From: Smittia aterrima | Taxonomy: Eukaryota; Arthropoda; Insecta; Diptera; Chironomidae | Length of the DNA stretch: 64,000 bases | Reading direction: 5' to 3' | NCBI GenBank assembly: GCA_033063855.1 | Contig: CP093831.1 | Location: forward strand, 25,606,001 to 25,670,000 | Part shown: piece by piece, positions 13,485 to 22,620 of the stretch | How the letters are laid out: every line of letters begins with the position of its first letter | Numbering within the stretch: the first letter of the stretch is position 1 | Translations under genes and position numbers: made by a program | The notes under the pieces: model-generated | Databases searched by the model: none | Told to the model about the DNA's origin: nothing | The model's input: only the letters and a program-made list of their open reading frames with translations

Positions 13485-13513
13485 CGGTTAGTGTTTAACA
13501 CTAGGCTGAACCG
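13485..13513. promoter_or_regulatory. Palindrome upstream of IR gene 1
   Basis: A perfect core, TAGTGTT-T-AACACTA, lies inside an imperfect outer palindrome that begins CGGTT and ends AACCG. It lies about 260 bp before the ATG and is kept in unit 2 (16817-16845) with one core substitution and no loss of spacing. It is a candidate dimeric factor site or hairpin; no factor is assigned. Confidence 0.35.
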
Positions 13514-13773
13514 TTTAATTAAATACATTTTCTCAAGTAATTTAGAGAAATTGGACGTTTTATCGAAGATCATCACGCACAAAGTGTAACGGAAAATGTT
13601 CTCGAAGGTCTTGAATATTTCCCCATGCTGATAACAATCGTCCTACTCTCAACAACAAAAAACATGTCGAAAACATGTTAAAATCTTTTTTATCGATAGA
13701 ACAAACGTTTTGTTCTGTCAGTTGAGTGGATTTCTTCGAGTTAATAAGTTGAAAATAAAAAAGTTTTAAAAAC

Positions 13774-15827
13774 ATGGAAATTTTCATTTTGCTTTCGTTG
13801 TTTCTGAGAGTGTTCTGTGAAGGATTTTTGCAAAGTGAGAATTTGTTGGAACAAACCTGGTCGAAAGCATTTGAGAACATCACACGTCACTTGTTCCAAC
13901 TGGAAACGAGAATGTTCATCAACAACTATGGCGTAGACTCGGACACGATTGAGTCATTGGTTCTGAAGGATTTACACGAGAAGGCGATGCCATTTCAACT
14001 AAAGAACCTGCAACTGGACCAAGACAAAGTCTTTCTCGACTCCTCAGCGCTCATAACCTTCAACAATTTCGAATCCGTTAAGGATTTCAATCAGAAATTG
14101 ATTTTGAACAACGAATACTTCAAACCGCTACAACTTTTCATCTATTGCCGAAACTTTACCATCAAAGAAATTGAATCACTCAGCCTCGATGTTAAAGAAA
14201 GAGCAGAAAAGAACGAAATTGTCAACTTAGAACCAAAATTCTTTGAACCTGAGGACAATAAAAAAGTTGAGAGACTTAACTCGTATCTCCTGGACATCAT
14301 CCAATACGAATACTTTCTCGTTGAAGAAGAAAACTACATCAAACTTCTAACATTCCTTTGGTACTCTCCAGGAAAATGTGCAGAGCTGACGTTGATTGAA
14401 GTCAACAAATTCGACAAAATCACGAAAAAGTGGGAAAACGACAAATTCTCAATGAAAAAAGTGGATAACTTTCATGGATGCACAATAGTTCTTAAAAATG
14501 TAGAACCAAATCGATTTGATGTTTCATTTATAAAGATACCTTTGCATCATTTTTTTGAAAAAAGCATTAACGTCAAATTTGATGATAAACCTGGAGACGA
14601 CCCTGGAAACGACCTCGAACCGAGATTTGATTTGTTTCGATCAACTGGATGTTTGACTGCCGTTAACAATGACAGATATCGCTACACAGACAAAAAGGAT
14701 TCGTAAGTGATTCTTGAAACGTTTCTTCTTCATTCCGAAATATTGATTATGTTTTAATCAGGTTCGATCTCAACTTTATTACTTTCCCTATCGATTTTTC
14801 AACTTCGCGTTTGAGGACGCTTGATGAACCAGAATTTTATTCTGAATACGAGAAACTGATTATGCCTTTTGACGTCTTCACTTGGGTGTTAATAGCACTT
14901 TTTTTCGTGGCACCATTCGCAGTGATTCTGATTTTGTATTGTTGCATGAAAAGATCAATAAGAGACTTCGTCATTGGGCCAAACGTAACAACACCATCGC
15001 TGAATATCATAAAAATCTTCTTTGGAATCGCACAAGTGGTTATACCTCGGAGAAACTTCGCCAGATTTCTCACGATGATGTTCATCCTTTATTGCTTGAT
15101 CATTCGGACAGCATGGCAGGGAAAGATGTACGAGTTGATGCAGAAGGACATTGAAAAACCAGGAGTAGACACGATTGAGCAGATGATCGAGCATGGCTAC
15201 ACTTTTTTTATGCAAGATAATTTCAAAGAGAAGTTCCCGAATTCAGAAATTTCTAAAAGGTAAAGTTGAACATTTACCAGAAATTTTAATGTTTCACAAA
15301 CTCACAACAGTCCAAATAATAATTTGTCTTTTGTTAACAGGGGGAATATTTTTTCATTTGATAATAACAAAAAGGACTTGACGAAGGGAGCAGAAATTCA
15401 AATGAATTCGTTTTTTTTCCTTATTCAAAAACTTGGAGAACAAAAAGAATTGATTAAATATCTCAAAAAGGAAGAGTTTGCTGGCAATATGTGTGGACTA
15501 AAGTTTCCTCGTCATCATCCTTTCTTCGAGATTTATGAACAAAGGCTTCAACAATATTTCACTCACAAACTCTTCAAGTTCGATTATCTCACTGATAATC
15601 CTAATTTACCTGTCGATATTCAATGGCCATCGCTAAAGGAAAAACGTTATAGAACTTTCAATGAGCCGAGAGTTTTAACTATGAAGATGCTTGAACCTGG
15701 ATTTGTTATTTGGACTTCAAGTTTGCTGTTGGCAGTCGCTGCATTCATCGTCGAATGGTTGATAACTTTGAAGGACTACATCGTCATGAGATACATTCTG
15801 GAGGCTTTTTATACTACAAGACGTTAG
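13774..15827 (+). CDS. Divergent ionotropic receptor (IR), copy 1 (637 aa, 3 exons)
   Basis: The exons are 13774-14702, 14762-15259 and 15341-15827. The introns are 59 and 81 bp, both phase 2 and GT-AG. It is a membrane receptor of the insect IR branch of ionotropic glutamate receptors, probably chemosensory. The start MEIFILLSLFLRVFCEG is a signal peptide. The ligand-binding half includes the region around YIKLLTFLWYSPGKCAEL and HGCTIVL, typical of divergent IRs. Membrane segments are M1 near FDVFTWVLIALFF, the pore/M2 region ending ARFLTMMFILYCLIIRTAWQG, and M3 near PGFVIWTSSLLLAVAAFIVEW, followed by a short tail. The classic SYTANLAAF pore motif is absent, as in many divergent IRs. The TAG stop replaces a CAG present in copy 2, so the protein is five codons shorter. 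AATAAA occurs near 15909. Confidence 0.88.
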
Positions 15828-16078
15828 AATACACAACCATGTGCAAGAAAGTGCTGGAAGATGTCATTGCTTTGGCTACTCGCGCCCTCGACCAGTATAA
15901 TAACAACAATAAAATGGTAAATTAAGTGAAATCAGTTGTCGTGGGTTTTCTTTGAGGGTTTTTGGCTAGCTCATCAGGATCGGGCCCACGTTTCCAAAAC
16001 CTGGAATCTCCATACAAAAATAAATGCTCCACACATTGGATCTATTTCTGACCAATTAAACCAGTAAAGTCCAAACCA

Positions 16079-16142
16079 TTGTAACCAGTCCAACGGATGA
16101 AAAACCCTACATTAAGTTCGTTACGAACTGCTACTGCCACTT
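16079..16142 (-). repeat. Right arm of inverted repeat, unit 1
   Basis: Inverted copy of 13183-13246. Outside it, the sequence runs directly into the second copy of direct repeat A after about 40 bases. Confidence 0.9.
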
Positions 16143-16184
16143 GTTTTACTTTTCTCTACGTTTTCTGTCATTCTAAGTCAGTAC

Positions 16185-16516
16185 TTCTCGAATAATGTGG
16201 AAAATTAATTCGGGGAGAGCCATTGGAGTTTAATTGAAAATATTAACATGAATAATTCTCGTTACGTAATTACTTCGACTTTACATGTGAAATGCTTTAG
16301 AGTTCCCCCGGCGCCTCACTCGTCTCGTGATGCAATGGAAAAGAGATCAATTCATGAACAAATTAAAAACAAAACAAAGTCGACTCCGGAAATATTTCAC
16401 CTTTCAATGAACCGAAAAATGAAAACGAAAACCCCGAATTCTTATTGAGAACTTTCATTTGCTTTTGGATATCTTGATTGTTTTGGGTGTTTTGTAGACT
16501 ATCTTTCCAGTTTCAG
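16185..16516 (+). repeat. Direct repeat A, copy 2
   Basis: Near-identical to 12825-13182. About 15 bases just before the inverted repeat (taaaactttaacaag in copy 1) are missing here. It joins unit 1 to unit 2. Confidence 0.85.
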
Positions 16517-16578
16517 GTGGCAGTAGCAGTTCGTAACGAACTCACTGTAGGGTTTTTCATCCGTTGGAATGGTTACAA
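16517..16578 (+). repeat. Left arm of inverted repeat, unit 2
   Basis: Begins gtggcagtagcag and ends ggttacaa. It lacks the outermost two bases of the unit 1 arm because of a small deletion at the junction. Confidence 0.88.
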
Positions 16579-16816
16579 AGTACTCAATACTTGTAAAACA
16601 TATTCAGTTACACCTCGTGCGTGATACAAACAAAACTTTTTGTGATACTAAGAAAGGATTTAATAAATTATGTACAACTGTATATTCATTTCTGACTTAT
16701 TAAATTTCAAATAAACTCAAACCTCTCTATCTTCCCAACTTTTGTGTTTTGCAATAAAGAAGTGGGAAAGTTGGAAGTTTTCATATAAGCTTCATACAAA
16801 AATATTGTGGCTTAGG

Positions 16817-16845
16817 CGGTTAGTGTTTAACACTAAGCTGAACCG
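16817..16845. promoter_or_regulatory. Palindrome upstream of IR gene 2
   Basis: Same palindrome as at 13485-13513, reading TAGTGTT-T-AACACTA at the core, about 265 bp before the ATG of the second receptor. Confidence 0.35.
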
Positions 16846-17108
16846 ATTCCGTTGAATACATTTTCTCAAGTAATTTAGAAAATATGGACGTTTTATCGAA
16901 GATCTATCACGCACAAAGTGTAACGGAAAATGTTCTCGAAGGTCTTGAATATTTCCCCATGCTGATAACAATCGTCCTACTCTCAACAACAAAAAACATG
17001 TCTTGAACATGTTAAAATCTTTCTTATCGATAGAAAAAACGTTTTGTTCCGTCAGTTGAGTGGATTTCTTCGAGTTAATAAGTTGAAAATAAGAAAAGTT
17101 TTAAAAAT

Positions 17109-19201
17109 ATGAAAATTTTCATCTGGTTTTTGTTGTTTTTGAGAGTGTTGTGCGAAGGATTTTTGTTGAGTGAGAATTCTTTGGAGCAAACCTGGTCGAA
17201 AGCATTTGAGAACATCACACGTCACTTGTTCCAACTGGAAACGAGAATGTTCATCAACAATTATGGCGTAGACTCGGACACGATTAATTCATTGGTTCTG
17301 AAGGATTTACACGAGAACGCGATGCCATTTCAACTGAAGAACCTGCAACTGGACCAAGACAAAGTCTTTCTCGACTCCTCAGCGCTCATAACCTTCAACA
17401 ATTTCGAATTCGTTAAGGATTTTAATCAGAAACTGATTTTGAACAACGAATACTTTAAACCGCTACAGCTTTTCATCTATTGCCGAAACCTTACCATCAA
17501 AGAAATTGAATCACTCAGCCTCGATGTTAAAGAAAGAGCAGAAAAGAACGAAAAGACTAAAATGGTCGAAATGGAACCAAAATTGATCGATACAATCGAC
17601 TACGAAGATCCATTTAAAGAGTTACCTGTGGACAATGAAAACGTTGAGAGATTGAACTCGTATCTCCTGGACATCATCCAATACGAATACTTTCTTATTG
17701 AAGAAGAAAACTACATCAAACTTCTAACATTCCTTTGGTACTCTCCTGGAAAATGTGCAGAGCTGTCATTGATTGAAGTTAACAAATTCGACACAATCAC
17801 GAAAAAGTGGGAAAACGATAAATTCTTAATGAAAAAGATGGATAACCTTCATGGATGCACAATAGTTCTTAAAGATTTAAAACGAAATTTATTTATTCCT
17901 TCGTTTATGGAAATACCTTTTCATTATTTTTTTGAAAGTAGCATTAACGCAAAATTTGATGATAAACCTGGAAATGACCTCGAAACGAGATTTGATTTGT
18001 CTCAATCAATAGGATGTTTGACTGCTGTTAACAATGACAGATATCGCTACGCAGACAAAAAGGATTCGTAAGTGATTCTCGAAACGTTTCTTCTTCATTC
18101 CGAAATTTTGATTATGTTTTAATCAGGTTCGATCTCAACTTTATTACTTTCCCTATCGATTTTTCAACTTCGCGTTTGAGGACGTTTGATGAACCTAAAT
18201 TTTATTCTGAATATGAGAAGCTGATGATGCCTTTTGACGTCTTCACTTGGGTGTTAATTGCACTTTTTTTCGTGGCTGCATTCGCAGTGGTTCTGATTTT
18301 GTATTGTTGCGTGAAAAGATCAATAAGAGAATTCGTCATCGGATCGAATGTAACAACGCCATCGCTTAATATCATACAAATCTTCTTTGGAATCTCACAA
18401 GTGGTTGTACCTCGGAGAAACTTCGCCAGATTTCTCACGATGATGTTCATCATTTATTGCTTGATCATTCGGACAGCATGGCAGGGAAAGATGTACGAGT
18501 TCATGCAGAAGGACATTGAAAAACCAGGAGTCGAAACAATTGAGGAGATGATCGAGCTAGGCTACACATTTTGGATGGAGGAGAATTTCGAAGAGAAGTT
18601 CCCGGATTCAGAAATTTCTAAAAGGTAAAGTTAAACATTTACCAGAACTTTTAATGTATCACAAACTCACAACAGTCCAAATAATAATTTGTCTTTTGTT
18701 AACAGAGGGAATATTTTTTCAATTCATATGAAGAAAAAGGACTTTAGACAGAATGGATTAGAAACTCAAATGAATTCGTTTTTTTTCCTATGTCAAAAAC
18801 ATGAGGAACAAAAAGAAATGATTAAATATATCAAAAAAGAAGAGTTTGCTGCCAATATGTGTGGACTAAAGTTTCCTCGTCATCATCCTTTCTTCGAGGT
18901 TTATGAACAAAAGCTTCAACAATATTTCACTCACAAACTCTTTAAGCACGATGTTTTCCCTGAATTATCTGTCGATTATCAATGGCCAACGCTAAATGAA
19001 AAACGTTATAGAATTCACAATGAGCCGAGAGTTTTAAATATGAAGATGCTGGAACCTGGATTTATCATTTGGATTTCAAGTTTGCTGTTGGCAGTCGCTG
19101 CATTCATCGTCGAATGGTTGATAACATTGAAGAACTACATCGTCATGAGATACATTCTGGAGGCTTTTTATACTACAAGACGTCAGAATACACAACAATA
19201 A
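17109..19201 (+). CDS. Divergent ionotropic receptor (IR), copy 2 (650 aa, 3 exons)
   Basis: The exons are 17109-18067, 18127-18624 and 18706-19201, with the same phase-2 introns as copy 1. The protein has a signal peptide (MKIFIWFLLFLRVLCEG), the IR ligand-binding region, and the same three membrane segments and pore region. The sequence is close to copy 1 but not equal: near residue 150 it carries an acidic insertion (around IDTIDYEDPFKELP) that copy 1 lacks, and the cytosolic loop and final exon have scattered changes. The reading frame is intact throughout despite duplication, which suggests that both copies are in use. The stop TAA overlaps the AATAAA signal (caacaataaaatgg). Ligand and expression are unknown. 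Confidence 0.88.
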
Positions 19202-19367
19202 AATGGTAAATTAAGTGAAATCAGTTGTCGTGGGTATTTGTTGAGGGTTTTTGACTAGCTCATCAGGATCGGACCCACGGGTCTAAAACCTGGAATCTCC
19301 ATACAAAAATAAATGCTCCACACATTGGATCCATTTCTGACCAATTAACTCAGTAAAGTCCAACCCA

Positions 19368-19431
19368 TTGTAACCAGTCCAACGGATAAAAAACCCTACA
19401 GTAAGTTCGTTACGAACTGCTACTGCCACTT
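19368..19431 (-). repeat. Right arm of inverted repeat, unit 2
   Basis: Inverted copy of the left arm, with the same palindromic core. It is followed after about 40 bases by the partial third copy of repeat A. Confidence 0.88.
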
Positions 19432-19473
19432 GTTTTACTTTTCTCCACGTTTTATGTCATTCTAAGTCAAAAC

Positions 19474-19742
19474 TTTTCGAATAATGTGGAAAATTAATTC
19501 GGGGAGAGCCATTGGAGTTTAATTGAAAATATTAACATGAATAATTCTCGTTACATAATTACATCGACTTTACATGCGAAATGCTTTAGAGTTCCCCCGG
19601 CGCCTCACTCGTCTCGTGATGCAATGGAAAAGAGATCAATTCATGAACAAATTAAAAACAAAACAAAGTCGACTCCGGAAATATTTCACCTTTCAATGAA
19701 CCGAAAAATGAAAACGAAAACCCCGCAATCATGTAATGCATT
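19474..19742 (+). repeat. Direct repeat A, copy 3 (partial)
   Basis: Matches the first 270 bases of repeat A, then becomes unique after catgtaatgcattc. It is either the original right boundary of the locus or the breakpoint of the tandem duplication. Confidence 0.85.
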
Positions 19743-19855
19743 CATTAATTTATCATTACAGCATTCGGATCATTGTCTCGCTCTCAATTGAAGTCACCGA
19801 TCGAATGCGGAGTCCTCAACCTCACAAACATGCAAAGATAATTGAGCTTAAATAA

Positions 19856-20155
19856 CAAAAAAGTGTACAAATTGTTATCCGTGATCTGTTTGTAAATAAA
19901 AAGACTTTAAACGCTCATTACGATTCAGATAACATTGAATGGTGGAAGCAATCAGGTGAGAGAAGAAGCGAAGAGAAGAGGAAAGTGGAAACGTTTAGTT
20001 TTATTGCTCTTGATAAGCAATTGAAGATAGTTTCACACATTTCTGCTTCAATAACTTTGAAACTTATTGAGATGTTGAAGGAAAAAGAGAAAAAGAAAAA
20101 GGAAATTGAATTAACGAAGTTAAAAAGGAAACTCAAGAATCAACTTCAAAGCTAA
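19856..20155 (+). CDS. Coding-like ORF without start codon, possible terminal exon
   Basis: A 99-codon open frame with no early ATG, closed by TAA at 20153-20155. The translation looks like real protein: DSDNIEWWKQSGERRSEEKR, then FIALDKQLKIVSHISASITL, then a Lys/Glu/Leu-rich helix ending KLKNQLQS, suggesting a short coiled coil. Possible acceptors lie near 19904 (aataaaaag) and 19927 (gattcag). No convincing upstream exon was found; 19760-19840 has one short frame (FGSLSRSQLKSP) that might belong. It may be the last exon of a gene broken by the neighbouring duplication, or a relic. The family is not recognised. Confidence 0.35.
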   Translation, partial: QKSVQIVIRDLFVNKKTLNAHYDSDNIEWWKQSGERRSEEKRKVETFSFIALDKQLKIVSHISASITLKLIEMLKEKEKKKKEIELTKLKRKLKNQLQS

Positions 20156-21376
20156 TCCAAAAATCGAATTTCCTTTCGTCAATTTAATATTTTTTCCATC
20201 TCGCAATATCAAAAACTCAAATCGTCTACGTGAGGCACTCAACGCGCACTGTGGACTCCACAATGTGAGTTTGGTTTTCGCGATGAGTGAGCATGATGAA
20301 ATATTTCACTACGCGACCGCTCCGATCAACGAATTCTTTCTTTTGTTGACGAAACAATAATTTTTCGACGGTAATGCTGTTATGTAAGCTGTAATTAAAC
20401 AATTCGTGAAGTTATAATTGTTTACAACCACAAAACACATAAAACTTCAATGCGAGGCGAACTGCGGCAAACTCAGCAACGAGCGCAACATAAAAGTTTA
20501 ATTTTCTCAAACCTTTTTTTGGGAATTCGCGCTCAACGGTGGATCCAAGCGAAATTATATTTTTGATTATGCATTGTTGCAAGCGTAGGCGGTGAAGCCT
20601 TCTCGATGTAATCGATGAAATGCAATGAATTTTTACAATTTTCTGGTCTCGACGTTCTCTGATAAAATATCATCGAAATTTAATTAAAAATTCTTTTCGA
20701 CTGCAACGCCCACGCGAATCATTCAACAGCGAAACAAAAAAAGTGCAGTGAGAGGGTTCGGGAACATAGAGAAAAATGTGCAGTTTATTTGAAAAATGCG
20801 GTTTCATTTTTTGGTTTCAATTTACAGTTCAACAACATTTTTTTTTGTGTTGCATAAATGTAGGCGTGAGGCTTGAAATGAAGTTAAATTAATAAACTCA
20901 CCCGTCACAACAAAAAATAAAAAGAATAATTTGAGGAGTTGGGCGACGCTTTGATTGAAGGGCTCTCCATCAGTGAGCTCTGAATCTTTTTATATTAATT
21001 AAGAAATGAGAACTTGATTGTCTCAGCTTCTGAATCAACGATTGACAATTTTCTCCTTCGCTTAAAAATCCCTAAAAAGCTTGATCTCTCATGAAACCGT
21101 ACAACTGAAAGCTTTGAGCTTTTTTTTAACAGTTAACAGAGTCAACTTAACTCAGTGTTAGTGGAGTGAAGTTAAATGAATGATCCGTGAACTTGAAACA
21201 CTCTTCAATCCACTTCTTCGCTTGGGAACAAAAACGTGGCTTTTTGTTGTGATGGGAGGCAAACAAATAGAAGAACAATTATGTACTCGTGAAATATGTT
21301 TATTTAAATATAACTTTAATAAAACAAAGATTGAATGACTAGAAGAAAGTCAAGGACAAACATTTCGGCTTAATGT
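20156..21376. other. Gene-free stretch
   Basis: 1.2 kb downstream of the coding-like ORF and of the minus-strand gene ending at 21377. A TTTATT near 21300 (AATAAA on the minus strand) probably ends that gene. Nothing else is supported. Confidence 0.5.
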
Positions 21377-22620
21377 CTATCTCAGTCTGACTTTTGTGGA
21401 AATCCGCAAGAGTTTGTCGCTTGTGTAAGGGCAGTGAGGCCACAGCATTGCACAGCCTTGAATGGGACCGCCCATCGAATCCGCTGAGTGTCGCATGAGT
21501 TGCCCCATATGCGAACTAAAGTGGTAAACCGATGGACTGTCAGCGACAATCGAGAGAGAAGTTGATCTGCGAAATAGAAAAAAGTTTATAACAGTTCCGC
21601 TCGAAATAGTTTTCCCGCTTCAAGCTCCGAAAGAAAGACTCAACACTCAATGTTCGAGAGACTTGAGCGAGCGGCCACAACAAAGTGAAAGTGAGCGTTT
21701 TACATTCAATAGCTGAACATTCTCTTTACTCATTTCTTCGGACCACTACTTGTGAAAAAGATTGCGCAACGAAAAGGTCTTAAGCAAAAAGAAATCGATT
21801 GCGTTTTCATCTCACGTACGCGTGAAACAATTAAACGAGAAATCAGTAAATTACTTACTTCAATAACGAGAGTACATGCTTCTCCTTATCACTCAACAAA
21901 TATGTTGGCTTCGCTGCTATCTCGCAAAGCAGCTTTGGAAGACAAAGATCTCGCAGTGAATCGCTAATCTTATGATTCGTGACTTCAATGCTTCGCTTTT
22001 GGTCCAATCTTTGTTTCTCGTTGAAAGCTTTCTTGAAAAACTTCATGTCGACTTTGTCTTGCGAAGTTAAATCGTCTTGCGACTTCAGATCGTAACTGAC
22101 TTTGTAGTCACTCGATTTGTAAATGCCTGGCGGATTATCTAAAAACAAGTTATTAAGTTTAATGTTTGCTAATTATGATCTTAATGTGCAATCTTTTGAG
22201 ATCAAATCATCGACGAAAATATGATTTAATTGCTTTTGATTAGAAGTTAGTCACAAACCGAATTAATTGAGAACTCGATATCAAGAACCTCGCGAGACAA
22301 CTTTTGTTTTGAAGGACGTCAAGTGTTATTTTTCTCTCAAAGTTCTCTCTAGAAATATTCAAAGCCTTGCACGACCGCGGAAATAGAATTCTAAACTGTT
22401 TCGATGATAATCTCGTTAATAATTCTTTATCAATAAGTTTACCTTGTTTAGCTTTTGAACTCGAGCTTGTTTGATCGTCAGCTGTGTAGTCTTCGTAATC
22501 CTCGCTCTTGTCGTTCTTTCTTGCGTTAGCTCCGCCGTAGCCAAGGAAATCCGCGAAAAGTATCAAAGTAACAGCCATAACTAAGCAAATCCGAAAAATC
22601 CATGCTGAATCAACTGACAT
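21377..22620 (-). CDS. Secreted four-cysteine protein (about 215 aa, 3 exons)
   Basis: The exons are 22620-22443, 22138-21859 and 21566-21377. The introns of 304 and 292 bp are phase 1 and phase 2, and the frame closes exactly. The start MSVDSAWIFRICLVMAV begins a signal peptide with likely cleavage near GGANA. Another in-frame ATG at 22638 would add six residues but places a charged stretch before the hydrophobic core. An acidic Ser/Tyr/Asp linker follows. The first cysteine pair is CLPKLLC in exon 2 and the second is CAMLWPHCP in exon 3, both matching the 5179-7362 protein in spacing and in the PK and final CP residues. The intron between them is phase 2 and about 22 residues after the first pair, as in both relatives. 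The function is unknown. Confidence 0.75.

Larger units (their letters stand above)
13183..16142. mobile_element. Unit 1: ionotropic receptor gene bracketed by a 64-bp inverted repeat
   Basis: The left arm (13183-13246) and the reverse complement of the right arm (16079-16142) differ at only four of 64 positions. Each arm begins AAGTGGCAGTAGCAG when read inward and contains the small palindrome AGTTCGT-A-ACGAACT. The interior is unique except for its duplicate at 16517-19431. The arrangement resembles a TIR element that has captured a gene, or two small foldback elements in opposite orientation beside a gene. No transposase or clear target-site duplication was found. Confidence 0.55.
16517..19431. 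mobile_element. Unit 2: second IR gene bracketed by the same inverted repeat
   Basis: The left arm is 16517-16578 and the right arm is 19368-19431, with the same arm sequence as unit 1. The interior matches unit 1 through promoter, exons and introns. About 70 bp present after the unit 1 gene (15838-15905) is absent here. Presence of all parts in the same order shows tandem duplication of the whole flank-repeat-gene-repeat block rather than independent insertion. Confidence 0.55.

Noticed and set aside
14837..15215. Minus- and plus-strand ORFs inside the IR exons
   Set aside because: Shadows of the receptor frame, repeated at the same place in the second copy.
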